This document shows positions 15,101 to 30,100 of a DNA stretch of 64,000 nt, piece by piece. Source of the DNA: Ascaris suum (taxonomy: Eukaryota; Nematoda; Chromadorea; Rhabditida; Ascarididae); NCBI GenBank assembly GCA_013433145.1, contig CM024185.1:2058501-2122500 (forward strand), read 5' to 3'. The notes beneath the pieces are model-generated. The model was not told the origin of the DNA. It made no database searches and was given only the letters and a program-made list of their open reading frames with translations. How positions within the stretch are numbered: position 1 is the stretch's first letter; each line of letters opens with the position of its first letter. A program made the translations under genes and the position numbers.

Positions 15101-18100
15101 AATGCTAAGGTTTTTTTCGATGCTAAGGAGGAAGGATGGTCCACAATTCAAACGTACGGATAACTCTTTAAACTGAACTACACTATCGCATACAATCCGT
15201 ATATGCATGAACTGTTCAACTCACATCCTCTTCCTTCATTCCTCAAGTCGTAAACGAATTCAGCATTGCTATCCAATTCAGTGATCTCTATTTTTGGTTC
15301 CAATTCACCGTTTAAAAAAATTTTTTGCAGGCAATTGAATAATAATTAAAATTTTAGCACTGAAAGTTCATCATCACCAACCTTTCTCGTTGATTTTGTG
15401 AAGAGTGGAGTTGTATTCGACTTCAAGATCTCTATATTTGTCTTTTACAGTACTCAAATCACCCTTCAAATGCTTATTGTCGTCCTGAAGAGTGTCAATG
15501 CGTCGCATCAATTCCGTAATGCTGCAAAAATAAGTTTCACTTCTTTTAGTTTCTTGCATCGATATTATAGTCCACATCCCCTAGAATAAATGTAGACTGT
15601 GATATCGACAATTTGTAATATAAGATTATCTCACATGATCTTCTATAGAGAACAGATATTAAGCCTATAAGACATATTATTGTTATAACTCCATATGTGA
15701 TCATCCAAAATGAAATCTAAGTTACATCTTACAGGAACGAGAGACTCAAAATTCCATCATATTTTTGAAATTATTGTATAGCAAAAATATTTAAAATCAA
15801 ATACCAGATACCGATTCTTATACTCTTCCTCGATAAGGCGCATTTGTGCTTCAGCATCTTCGAGTGCTTTTCGCTCTCCATCGGCAGTTGTTTGATCAAA
15901 ATTACTGAAAATTGCGCAATCCCTCATATTTTATCGACATATGGAATATGCAATTTCTGCAATTGAACTTAGAAAAAACATAGAAAAGCTTTCAAAACTT
16001 GGTGAATCGAAAGGCGTGGAAAGAGTGTGCTTAAATATCGATTACTTATGAGATCATGGACTAGATATGAGATCTTCTAAGGCAGCATTGCATAATGTAC
16101 TATTTTATAACAAGCGATCCAGAAGAAAAGCTTAAAATGATCCATAAAAATGGAATTAAAATATTCCTCTTTCTCTTATGATGCACTATTCGAAAAAATA
16201 TTAGATAGTGCTTATCAAAACATCTTCACACATAAGTAAGTACAATATCTATTGCCTACAGATAATTATGTTTTTCACTTCAACAAGAGTTTATGTCATC
16301 TTGATCGTGGATTTCCTCAAATCCGATTCATCATAACATTTTAGGATGTTTCAATGGGAGATGAGAAACCCTTTAGCGATGGAACTAGTTCAACGTAATT
16401 TATGAAAAATGAACTTAAGTTTAACCCACTTCCTATGAGTAAGTAACTTTTTTTCATTTCACATCAGAAGAGCAGAAAATTACTAAGAGATTTGCATAAG
16501 CGGATCACATGCAAGTGAAATACGCATGAAAGCAAGTTTTCGAACGCAAATCTTCCCGAGTGACCGATTATATAGGAAAATGCTATCAGGGTTTATATCA
16601 CCATTTTAGAGTATTTGCTCAAACAACTAGAAAGGGTCGCAAAAAATGGCATAGCGCCTTAAAATTTCTTCGGATACCTCTGCATTTGCATTCGACGATC
16701 TCTGAGAACGACGGAATTTCGCACCATTTGTTGATATTTTGATCATTTTTCATATGTAAACTTTGATGATGCTCGAAATTAATAACGAAAAGTTGGAAGA
16801 TACGAGAATGCTAACAGTTTCATTCGACGCATTTCGTCTTCGAGATGTTTACGTGCATTCTCAACAACGGTCTTCTCGGATTCGGCTGTACGCAAGCGCT
16901 CTTCAAGACGTCTCACCTCACGAGTTGCTTCATCCACAGCCTTCGCTCTGAAAATATACTTATCCGTTCTATGTGTACACTGTCGGCCAAATTATTCGCC
17001 TTTTGTAGAAACGAGATCTAGGTAGGCCCAGCATCTAGCACTAACATTTATAAGGCCAAGCGATAAGAGGACAAGTCATTTTCCTCTTCAAACTTTCGTC
17101 CTAAAAGAATTAAAATGATGGAGAAGATTCCATGAGAATTGTTTATCACAATTCATTAAAAAAATTTGCCTTTTATATGCTTAAAAAAATTTTTGCCCCA
17201 AAATATGAATTACCAATGATGTCACGATTTTGTGCATATTCACTGATATTACCTTTCTTATTCACTCACGGAATTTTTTTCATTCGGCGCAGCAACCGAA
17301 CTTCTTGGTGCGCCGTCATTGACCGCAATGTTTTGTATCTCGGGCATGGTTGATTCAAAATACAGTTCTTTCGGACATTTTCAACAACGTTTATGCAAAC
17401 GGTCGATTGTCTAAGGATAGGGAAGTTTATGAGAGCTCTATATACAATCTCATTTGATACAACATATCGTCATGTTTTCCTTCATTTACCTTTTAGCTAA
17501 CAGCAGAAAAATTCAGCAGACTGATAGCGAAACAGTGTATCAGTAATGCTTACTGAGCGTTGATGTCTTTCTTCGCATCAGCGAGTTGCTTCTCGAGTCT
17601 TCGACGAGCCTCTTCAGCGTTCTCAAAATGAGCCACCAATTCATTGATCTATAATCAAAAAGAATAAACATCATGCCACTCAGACCCTTCTCATCTTTCC
17701 AGTTCCCCTCCCCCTCCCCTTCCCACCCTCATCTCGAACACAAAATCACTTTCATAGATCTTGGCAGCACTAAACAACCAGAAATTGATAAACTCCAACA
17801 GAAATAATGGATAACAAATCCAAGATCTGGGCCACCGGTTCTAATACTCTTCAATGAATCTGCTTCCGTTTGGGCAGTAAACTGCATCTTCCGTTCTATA
17901 AACGTTAAAAAAAACTGTGCCCATCTATTCAACGGTTCGATACTAAATATGCAACCTATACGCAGAAACCATCTAGAACATGGCGATGTTATCTCACCGC
18001 TGATAGATTCTCGAATATTGCATAATAAAAATAATATGCGTTATTGAGCGAATTATATTGCAAACAATTTGGAAATTTTTTATTCGAATATGAGCACAAA

Positions 18101-21100
18101 TGTGTATTCCTTTTTATGGCTTCATAAAAGAGGAAAAAATTATTTATCGCAAAAAAAATTTTCATAAAAGAATAACCCTTTCTTAAAGTCTGAAGATAAA
18201 AATACTTACTTATCCCTTAGTAAAACATTACACTTGAAAACTAGTAAATCCCACTTCACCAATGACAATTGGAACAACGCTAGCTTCAAAATTACCGTGG
18301 CCAAATTGAGATAGATACGGTCAAGATCATTCAATGAAACAATATCCCACAATTTAAAAATTAGTCGAAATTCTGAGAATAAAAAGAAGGTCTATACGTA
18401 ACCTTTAAACGGAATCAATCGAGAAGCGCTTAGAATGGCTCATTCTTAATTAAATTGGACAGCCAAAATACTGAACGCAACCATACAAATAGCTCTTCCC
18501 ATCAAAAAAATTTTTGACGAACGAATGCGTTAAATATTTTCGAGTTTTTCTTTTTTTATTATTACAACGTGTATATTTGAACTGTGTAATGTTAATGACC
18601 TAAGAAATATTATTAGGAATTGAGAGCTATATCTCGCAATATTAGAGAGCTATGTCTTGTAAAGTTACAACATTTTGCTCCTTAAAACTCTAAATTTGTC
18701 TATCATAACTCATTCATATGAGCCAATAGCTTAAAGCTTTCATCGCTTGAAAAAGAATTACGAAATAATAATCTCAAATATAAACGATTCATGATGAACG
18801 CCTAAAAAATCACAATTCCTGGAATGGAGGCATTTTCGATAGGAGAATTCATGGCAGATGATCGGGATATCTTCAGTACGAGCTACGACTCATGTACTAT
18901 TTTCACAAGACACTTCATTAGCTGTCAAATAAAGCTGCTATCTAAGGAATTACCGATATTATTGTCGAATTAAATACTTTCGTTCGTCGCATGAAATGGT
19001 GAAACTAATCGGCATAAATCTGAGGATCACGAGAAATTCGCAAAACATCTTAGTGATTACTAAATTTCTAGTTGCTGGTCCGCTATAATATAGCTACGTA
19101 TATATGCGCAACTTGGCTGAAAGGATAGAAGAGATAATTTTCAATTCGATAGAGAATAAAAGTTTTCTCCCATACCTGCATGTCAGCGTTCTTCAATTTG
19201 CGTTGCAATTGCATAATTTCGTTGTCACGACTTCGAATAGCATAACGCACACTGCGAAGTATTTGAGGTGGCAATACCTGTGTTCCCTCTTAAAAATAGA
19301 TTATGACATTTGCGCCTCTAAAAATTTTACCCACATAATTTCTACGACAGTTGAAGAAAATGGAGGGATTTAAAAGGAAGATATTGCAGGAATGTGTTCA
19401 AAAAGTAGATTAAACTGTAAAATACCCTCACCGATATCTTCAGCTCTGTGGAATCGTGTGAAATGTAAATATTATGGAAAGAAAAGAAACATATATTGCA
19501 TCAAAACCATGTTTAGCATCAAAAAAATTCGATAGATGAAGAAATCCTATCATAAATTGCGCATAGATTTCGAAAATAAATTCTCAAATATTTTAAAGTT
19601 TGGACAATCTTGGCTCTAAACACCTACACAATGGTTTTTGTTTAAATCCATTTTCGTTTAACAATTAAAGTCTCGTGCAAATTTATTTCATTCAATGAGA
19701 TTTCATTGAAAATCGTCTGCATAATTTTTCTACACCACTCGATAATGAGCGACACTCAAGAATTGCTTGTTCGTATTGCTCGCTGCACTGGTCTCAATCC
19801 CATCAACCGGAAATAAGTGGGAAAAAAGTTTGTCTTTTTCAATCCACAACTTTTCTTCCTGAATTAATTGTCGATTCGTTCTAATAAGAAAAACTGTTAA
19901 TACCTTTAGAAGGAAGAAAAAATCTTTCGCTATGAAGTTTTCGAAAAGAATGCAAAAAAAAACGGCACATTTTCGCCTTCTTATTTCCTCACCTCAAAGG
20001 TTCTTTAATAGAACTAAACAATCGCCGATAAAAATGCCTCTAAATTTGATAGAGATGAATTATTCCGAAAGCTTTAAGAGCAGCACCTTCAGCAAATCCT
20101 CGACCCAAAAAAAATAATTACTATACATCGTTTTTGCAGTCAATATATTTTATTGAATATATCGCATATCAGTTTAAGTAATATTTTATTAGACTCAAAA
20201 CTTATCGTCGGATTAATTCTATTACACCCAATATTAATTCTCATATCTCTGAAATCTTTTTGCATCTATTTTTAACGAGTACTTACTTTATCGCCTTTCA
20301 CAACACGACATCTAGCAAAAGCACTAGCAAAAAAAATATCAGTGGAATTTATCAGATTTATAATGTTTAAACATATGGAAATATACCAATTTATACAAAA
20401 ATATTTATATATTCGAATATTTACACAAGTACCGGAAATTTATCAATGGAATGATTTAATTTTTTCGAGAAATGACAAATTTATACAAATATACTAGCAA
20501 TTTATACAAAAAATTCAAAAAAAACAAAATGAGAAAAAATGTTCATACAAGTACTAGCAAAAGCAATTCGAATTTAGTAAATATAAACTGCATTTATCAG
20601 TGGAAATAATGATAAAGATATAAAAAAAAAGGAAATTTTAATGCTCAAAATTTATTTATTAAACATATGATATCGTCGTTTAGATATTACTCGACATTGA
20701 TTTTCGAGGAAAGTTGAAAGGATGAAGACGATAAGAATGCACTTGTTCAACATCTCTTTCAGCTTCTACTATACATTCCCTTAGCTCAGCAGCGCAACAA
20801 ACACAAGCGTACATGTTCAAAAAATCGGCCATATAACTCGAAGAGCAATTCGTGATGAACAAAGAGTTATGTGTTATAGTGTTATGGTAGAAAAAAGGGA
20901 AACTTAAGGTACCTAAGGTACCAGAATCGAAGAAAGAAATGAAGTTTCGAGGCCTAATTCATTACATCTGTAGAAAATATGCCGGAACACCGTTTGCAAC
21001 TCGTCAGATCAGATCAAAATAGTATGCTACTACCACCCGAGCCGTAATATATGTACCAGCGTTTAGTGCACCGTCAAACTTCTTCAGCATTATGTTAGTG

Positions 21101-24100
21101 TGGAAAACTTTCCAGAAATCAGTTTCGTATGGGACTGTGGTCAATGCGATATGAAATAAAATGTGCTAAGAATTGAAAAAAAAAAAACTTGACAAGCTAT
21201 GTCAATCACCTCATTTTCCTTAACACAAACACGATCAGGTGATTCGTTTCATAAAATAGCTTCCTAGATATTCAATAATTCATTACTTTTTATTAGTTAA
21301 TAACAAAAGCGAATAGAGCTCAAAGTATTGTAAGCATTTTGTTGAGTCCCATTATTAAATACAATAGAAAAAGAAAAGAAGGAAACAGTGAACAAGCTAG
21401 GCCATTAACTACTGTGGTCTCCGATGTTACTACACAGATTTTGGAAAAGATCTTACCCTAGCATACGATAGTATAGAATTTTTTGAAAAATAGCTGAATA
21501 AATTAATATTAAATGCCTAAGAGTTCCGGAAAAATTATGATATCATATTAAAAAACATGACTTTAATTTAAGATATGCCTCCGGATTCTTTAGACGTTTG
21601 CTCGAAATTTAAAAGTTCGACGCACCGGATCTTGCAATTACTAATTGACTAATTGAATGTTATAAAATTTTTAACTCCTATACATTGTGAAAATCTATCA
21701 TTTATATAAGAAAATACTAACTGACTATAGTGGAAGGTATCGGATATAATATTAAATTGAAAAACAACTGAGAAAAAATATTCAAGAAAAAAAAAAGTAA
21801 ATGATGAGAATTGAACTTTCAATAACGACCGAATAGATTTAAAATTAATGATGAATTGATAGTTTTTGTTAAAGAAAAATGCTTAAACCTATTCGTTAAT
21901 TTATTTATTGAGAAAAAAAAATGGAGGAAATTATATATGTGAAACGACTTAATCAACAATTACCTGGTGATAGAGAACGAGCTCTTTTATTGAGATCCTT
22001 GTCGGATTCTTTAGTCAAATCGTGTAGCTTATGAAGTACTTCCTGAATTCATTCAATACTATCAACGGAAATATCAAAAATTCCAGAAAAATAATATTGT
22101 GCTGTTCAATCAATGATACAGAATCTTAGTGTTTGCTCGTGTTGGCCTGTGAAATAAGTTCGAAGCATAATGTAGTACTGCTGCATACTACAGTTATAAT
22201 CCTCTCATCAACCGCATAATGCGACATACGCAGACGGTACCATCTACCTCAGCACAAATTTGAGAGTTGTTGATTTTCTTCTCTATATGGCATCTGGAAA
22301 CTCTTTTTTAAGGATCTAGCAGCAATCAGCAAGTATCCTTGTATTCAATTGACCTCATTACTTCCTATCTTGGTGGAAGACCTCTCATTTTTCTTCAATA
22401 GCGATATCAAGATCGTCAAAGGACAACTCCGAAGACAGCGAAAGGAAAGCATTTTCAGAGAGACATTACATCTGAGATCTTTATAAAATTATTGTAATTC
22501 ACTCATAATTCAAATGAGAGTTCAGGCTTTACGATTTCTCAAGAAAATTCTCCAAAAAATCTCTGCTAATTGTTCAGCTTAGTTTAACAGATTTTCGAAT
22601 TTTCCTTTTTCAATCAAGACTCTTGCTTGAGGGTTCGCAAAAGTCTCCCTCTCGATTTTGCAATCACCTACGCGAGGGAGTCTTTCTTGATGAAACCAAC
22701 CATCATTCTTATTAATGCCTTGAAGAAAATTTTAAAGGTCTTCTATGAAATGGCTGCAGAAAGAATTAAATCACATGAGCGATATGCAACATTTTCCGGT
22801 TCCAACGCAGATGACTTTGGCTTTGATCATTTCTTCTTGATATAATGACTTTTCCTCTATCTACTGACCAACCTTAATAAGCAAAAAAAAAAAAACTAAA
22901 CATAGTCAAGCTTTGAACTAATCAACAATGAGAGCACATTTAAATCGCAACAAAATGGTTAGATTGTATAGTTAGCATTTAAAATTTACAGCAAAATTTT
23001 CATGTTTTCTGAAATTTCCTTTCAGTCAATTGCATAAGCAAACGATGAAGAATGAAATTTGTTCTATAATTTGCGAAAGAACGTTCGTCAAACTAGTTTT
23101 ACAGAAATCAATGAATAACGTTCACTTAGTTGTTTTATGCTCATGATAAAAAAAATCATTCATTACAACGCAAATATTATTGCAATAAAGTAAATCATTA
23201 CTTTTTTTTCTGAGAGTAAAAATTGCAAAAGTTTCATTGCCGATTACGAAAGAAATAAAGCTGAGTGTCATCGTGAAGCAGATTTCGAGAATTTCAGTAT
23301 GGAAACTATAAGTTCGGTCCTGTTTCTGGATAATTTGCAATCCCGAACAAGGTCTTTCAAATCAATTGAGATTAGCCAAACGTACATTTCAATTCAGCGC
23401 TAAATTTTAGGTTAGAAATACCTTCTCTCTTCGGTGGCCGAAAATCTTCTTTATTAGAATATATGCGTGCATATGCACGTACACATGTGCCTCTCTATAC
23501 ACAAATGCGAAGTATAAATAAATAAATAAATAAATAAACCTGTATATTTATATTTGTATAATTCACAATATATTTGCATTTATATACATGTACTGTGCAT
23601 CGCATATACATATAATATGCATGTTATGCGCATTAATGCGTGTAAGTAGATTTAATTAATCAGATCTATGTATATTGCGCATACTCTTTTTCTCCGCCTT
23701 CAAGTTATTCAAAGAGATTTGCATTAATTTCCTTGAAAACATGGTGATATACCTGGCTTTCAGCAAGTCTGTCTTTTGTTCGTCTTAATTCTGCCTCGAG
23801 TGCTGCTATCTTACCCGAACTGTCATCTCCGCGTGATTCCATTTGTACGATCCTTTCGATAGCTTCCTCATATCTGATCAATAAGATATACACAATATAA
23901 TATATAGTGCGTCAAATTATGTGCTATTAATAATGTAATGTTTTTGATCTCCTATAATAAATTCTTGATGATATAAACTGTTGTTTAAATTGAATTCGCT
24001 TTCTTCCTTAAAGAATTCTCAGAAAAAAAGATATTGTAAAAACGAGTACAAAGAGTAAGCATCTCCTGAAATCAAAAATATTCCGTCCCAACGCAAATAT

Positions 24101-27100
24101 ATACCTACCCGTGAAGGCAATTCCCAACAGTCCTCATTACATGCAATCGTAGTAAGGTAAATATAAAATGCAATATCTATTTCACTACTCAGTTCTTAAC
24201 GAACAATACTGATATCAACATATTTAAAAAAACTTCTTGATCGCAGGCAAGAAATCAAGGATCCAACTATCCGCTAAAAACTTTAACAAACAGATGAGTG
24301 AAGTTAGCGATTCATTCTTTTAAAATCGTTTGAAAGAATTTCTGATGCACCGTTAGTCAATACCGTCAAACTATGATGAAACGATAAACGAACGATAAAA
24401 TATTTACTTCTTCATAAGCGCATCATAATCCTCCATTGGCGCTCCGGCGGGTAATACTTGTTGTTCGCGGAAACGTTTCACAGCATCCAGAAGTACTGCA
24501 TCTTCACTAACCGTTGGTCCACTTCCCTAGAATTCCCAAAAATTCCTCGTAGAAATAGTGCTTTTTCAATTATAATTAAGTTAATTAAGACATGTTTTGA
24601 AGTATCCGGTTTATATAGGATGAACTGTATGACTTTTAAGCATTCGATTGATTAGTCCAGTTCGAGATTTGCAGCAATCACAAGTGCTCGACTCAGTAAA
24701 AAATTAGCATATCTATATCTGTTAGTTCATTTTCGATGGTCTTCATCGTTATATAAGGACAGAGTACAGCTCCACCTGGAGCTACATTAAAACAGAGAGC
24801 AACTGCACGCCCTACAGACCGATCGTGGTAGCACACTAAAGTCGAAAAGAGATAATAAAATAGCAAAATTTGAATAGGAAAATAGAAAACAGGAAGAACT
24901 CTCGCTTAGGTGACTAAAGTATTTAGAAGGAACATTATAATTAGGTAATTAAAATGATATTTGTTTATTTCGATTTTTAAACTGAGCGTTTAGATAATCT
25001 TAGTGCATTAACATAAAACTTAATTACAACAACGTAAAAAATAAAGTGAACAAAATTATTGAATCTGAGAGAAAAAAAAATGCAAATATTCATAGATTTA
25101 AATGATGCAACAATATAAGTAAATTCCTATTGGAGAGTATAAAAAAAATCACCGAAATGATATCGAAGAACATCACATATCGAGAAGATATTTTATGAAC
25201 TTTATTCGCGATACGTATATAATATTTCATGCCTAATATCTTAATTTCTGATATCATACACAACTATATTCATATACGAAATTATAAATATTCTTCTATA
25301 ATTACGATTTTCATTTTCCAATATTGATATAAAATGCATTGCCAAATATATTTGAAAATTAGAAAAAAAAATAGATGAAATTTTCAATGTTCATTTATAT
25401 ATTTTTATGATAACATTCAACAAGTGCAAAATGAATTTTTTTTTTTTTTTTTTTGGACAAATAATATCGAAATAAATTTCAATCTTTTTTGAAATTTACA
25501 AAGAAGAGATTATTAAAAATGCTCTTTCATCGTAAAAATATATAAAAATTACCTTAATAAAATATATAACAATTATCAATCTATTATAAAAATGAAGATG
25601 TGAAATATGATAATTTACCTCATAGGTGGATACGATATTCAATTGACGTGCCACTCCATTAATACTGCGCATCACCTTTACAAATTCATTACGTTGATGC
25701 TCCAAATCTCGTACTGTTTGATCTTTATAGTCGGCGCATTGTCTTCGTACTTGTTGCAACTCGGTCCATAAATCCATCATCTTCTTTTGCTCTTCGCTTA
25801 GATATTGCGCCAAATTCTGGATAATATGAATGATATCGTCTTATTAATTTTCAGCTTCATTCAACATGCGACACATGGCTGTCCCTATTAACGCAACAGC
25901 AGATTGAAGTTTTTGAAAAGAAAAAACACCAACAGAAACTTCAACCAGTTGTGAGATGTTTCTCTCTCGGCTCCGAGATGTCTCTGCCTCGGTTCCACAT
26001 TTCGTTTCCGTTGTTATTCTGACTTCTCATTTAATCGGAAAGAAACGTTTCTCCATTGGTGTAATTTCTATATCACTCGGTTTGCTTGCCGTATCATCTC
26101 CTGTAAATCCCTTCCCCCCTCCCTCCTCTTTCACCCTTTGATATGAACCACTTTCAACAAATAAATCACTGGCACTTCCAAACTTTTGTGGAACAAATAC
26201 GTTCCTTCATAAAGTTTTCAATCAAATCACAGAAAATATTTAACCAAAAGCTTTATAATCAAAGTTGTATAATATATTAACTTTCGCAATAAAATTTTTG
26301 CTGTTCATGGTTCTAGCAATTCATGTAGGTGATCATTCAAAATCAAATTAACATCGTCCAAAAAAAAAGAAATTCTTGCACTATTTAATGCTCTCAAAGC
26401 CTTGTAATTTCTAAAGAATTGCAATTGAATATAGTAATATGAATGCAAAGTTAGCAACGATAATTAGCAATGATGCAAAATTAGCGATGAAATTTTAATG
26501 CCAACAATTAAATTACCCTTTCGCGAATTTGATATGATCGCTCCTTATCTTGCAAAGTGACATCGAATTGTTGACGAATACGTTGATTTTCAACTTGCAA
26601 TTGTGCAATTTGCAAACGCAATTCCTCATTTCTGCAAAGATAATCTTTGTCATTGTGCAATTTCATTTACGAAGATACTTTTTGCATCAAAAATTCCTCA
26701 ATCATTTTTATTAAATATACGGCGCGATTTCAATGAATTAAAAAATTTGAGAATACATTTGAGAATTATTTAGAATAAATGATAAAAAAAAGAATGTTAC
26801 TTTCATTGGATATAGATATGATTTTAAAAAAATCAACTTATTTCTTAGATAAAAATAAATGTTGTGTTAATTTTGAACTTCTTTTTTTTTCTTATGTCGC
26901 CCTCAACAAATATCGAACTATTTTTCTGATTATCTTTTATGCATTTTAGTACAATCGAACCATTTTTAATCAATTTCTGGATGTTATTTGCATTGCATAA
27001 GGAAACTTTATGCATCTTTCGAGATAATTCCCTTTTAACAGATTGTTGTGATAGTTGGAATATCTCTGGAAAAAACTAAAATTTCTTAGTTTTACTTTCA

Positions 27101-30100
27101 ACTTGTACTTTCATCATGGCAACAAATTAGCATAAAGTACAATAAGTGGAAAGAAAAGAATACTCGCTTAAATAACTATTACTATAAATTCCTTAAAAAA
27201 TATTACAGGAAAACACACTTAGAAATTGAAAGACACTCGTCTTTCTAATTAAATGACACATAGTATACAAACAGTAATTTTTGAAAGCAAACTTTTCAAG
27301 TTTTGAGAAAGAAATTTTTCAAGCAACATACTCAATGATGGAAGTCATCTGCACAACGTTGACGGATGGAATGCAAAAAGAAAAATATGGCTAAGATATT
27401 GCTCAAACGCTTCCTTCATCATTTAATTAATAACCTTGACTATTAACTTAAGCATGATCACCTAATGAGAGGCGATTTTTGGCCGTGACCTTTCTGCGAG
27501 GAAGTACTATGATACTGTCCTTCCCATCTAACTCCAACACATCAATGTTATGAATAAGTTTCCTCTATGCGACTTTTTCACAATATAATTCAAGCATTGT
27601 TGATTCTATATGGCTACTGAAAACATCAATGGTTTTAACGGAAATTATAATAAACAGGCTTAAATTAGACATTAAACAACAAGTTTAGTGAAGAAAATTT
27701 CTAATCAATATTCTTCTATGAGTAGTCTTATGTTCTCCCCCTTCACCTTCCTTTTCACCCCGTGACCAGCAAAAATGGATGAAGGGTGTACTAATAACAG
27801 GGTAAATGACACGGTATAGAAGGAACATTAAAATAAGCCCTAGGGTCTAGCGTGGCGTGAAAGTGTAATAAAAGTGAGGAAAAATGACGAAAGAGGGCAT
27901 GAAATGCACATTTGCTCCGAAAACAAATTTAACCGCAGCTGGAAGGAATGATATTCATTCATAGCTAATGCAAACAGAACAGATAAAGTGGAAAACAGCA
28001 GTAGCGCTCAAATAAATGATGCAAGAAAATTTCCAAGCAAAATTGAACAGTTCAAAAGGGAGATAAAATTCCACTCATCCAAGAGACAAAAGAAATTTGC
28101 GAGTGTCATCGAGGAAGCAAATAAAATCCATTCGATAAGAAGGTGAATAGAAGCTTTTAGAAAAAGATTGGCTATTGGCCAAGATTGGCCAACTCTGTAT
28201 CTTCCATTTATTAATGATGTAATTTGGATTTCAGTATACATTTCGTTGCATAAGCATCAGAAGCGCACCCGAGTGAAAAGAATGAACAATTGCACACCAA
28301 CAATCCTTCCTTTGCCGACTTCCCAATTGTCACTTACGTTGAGTAGAGCCTGCTTTTCTCCTAATTAAGGTTATATTGCTGTACAAAAAGGTGCTAGCGA
28401 ACCTTCGACGTTCCTCTTCTAATCGGTTATTGAGTTCCAAGTCAGTTCCTGCTATGACGTTCACAGATGGCGTCCACGTATCAACCGTCTCACTAATATT
28501 AAAGGAAACATGCTCGTCCGATTTTTGGCTTGCAATTTGACTTTCAATGTCGGCGATACGACGACGGTATTCTTCCACCTAATAATTAAGCCTCATTATT
28601 TTATAATTGTTTCTACTTAGTTTGCTGAGAAGGCTCAAAATATACTTCCTTCAAAATTAAAAGAATCATAAGGTAATTCGTAGAAATTAGTATTTTTCAA
28701 TCTATTGTTCTGCTTCACCTGTTTTACCTTTTGCTTTATTGATTACAACCCCGACTTATTGAACATCGAAAAATTCTGCTGAAAGATCGATTTTGATTAG
28801 ATCCATCGAATGATATTAGTTTTCCAAAAGATTTCAGATAAAAAGGAAACACAAAAAAAATCGCTTTTTATCACAGCTTTCAGTATCAATAGTCGAAATA
28901 TTTTTTTCTTTTAGAAATATTCCTAGTCCACTCAGATTGAGTATTAATAAACATCAATAAAATATGAATGGATATCTCTTGCATAGTATGTCTGCTTATA
29001 GACAGTAATAATAAGCAATCACATTCCTCTTGAACATCGCATCCTTATTAGTGATTAAGGTGATATTACATTCAGTAATTACTTTTGCATTTGTATTTCT
29101 CAACAATATTTTAACACAATAGAACAATCAGTCGCCCGAATGATCGCTGAGTTCAACGAATAATGAATGGGACAGTTCTAAGGAAGCTGGTTGCCTAGTC
29201 AAAAGATGATAACGAAAGAGAATATTGTATCACTCGCCTTATGTTGCAATCCAACCATGAGACCGGCATGTTCGCGTTGCTCTTCGGTATTGGCGTCGAT
29301 GCGCTTCTTGAAATTGCTCAAATCACCTTGTACACGTTCAAGACGTCCCGATGAAAAGCCCAGTCCACTAGTACCGGAAGTCAACAGCGCATCGCTAGTC
29401 ACTGAACTGTCATAGACAGACGTAACACTGCTGATGCTCGTAATTCCGTTATTCGCTGTACCAACCCTAAATCCTCTAATCTCAAGTGCCGAAAAATCTA
29501 TTATATAATCTTAGTTCTGAGAGAGCTTTATGTATTCGGATGCACTAGAATTTGCTGTCCCCTTGAAAAATTTCAACATTTTTGCATGTATGGAGCCTTC
29601 AGAGAAAAGTTTTGGTGCATCTCAACAAACGTTTCAGTGAGACAACGTATCGTTGCTTTTGCATATATGGATATTTATTACCTTCAAAACTTAGATCGGA
29701 AGAAAATAAGGATAAAGTTTAGGGAGTGTAATGTAAAAATTGTCTCACGAGTCTTGGAACTTCTTCTTGAGACCGAGAAAAGACAGAAATCAAAAACGTC
29801 CTGTTCAAGGAAATATCATAGATTTTTTGACTAATTGCCACTGGTAAAAGCTAAAACCTTATGATTTGATACTGCATTGGTTAGATTTCTTGATTTCAAT
29901 AACGTATGGTACAGTATTCTTCCAACTAACCATCGCTGTGGTGTTTTTTTTTTTTTTTGAGGGGGAAGGAGAAGAGAGGGGAGGGCAGGAATCATAATCA
30001 TTTATTTCATATATTTTTTCCATTTCAACGACAAATACTTTATCGAAGAAAAACCTATGATATTTATCCTTTGAAAAAGAGAGAATTTCTTTCATCGATG

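Noticed and set aside
20281..20325. Short minus-strand segment between TTTGCTAG and GTAAGT in the same intron
   Set aside because: The splice signals are good, but 30-odd nt cannot be inserted between exons 8 and 9 without breaking phase or meeting a stop.
20680..20862. Minus-strand phrase [20 protein letters not shown], coiled-coil-like, between rootletin exons 9 and 8
   Set aside because: No pyrimidine-rich acceptor precedes it, and exons 8 and 9 already join in phase without it.
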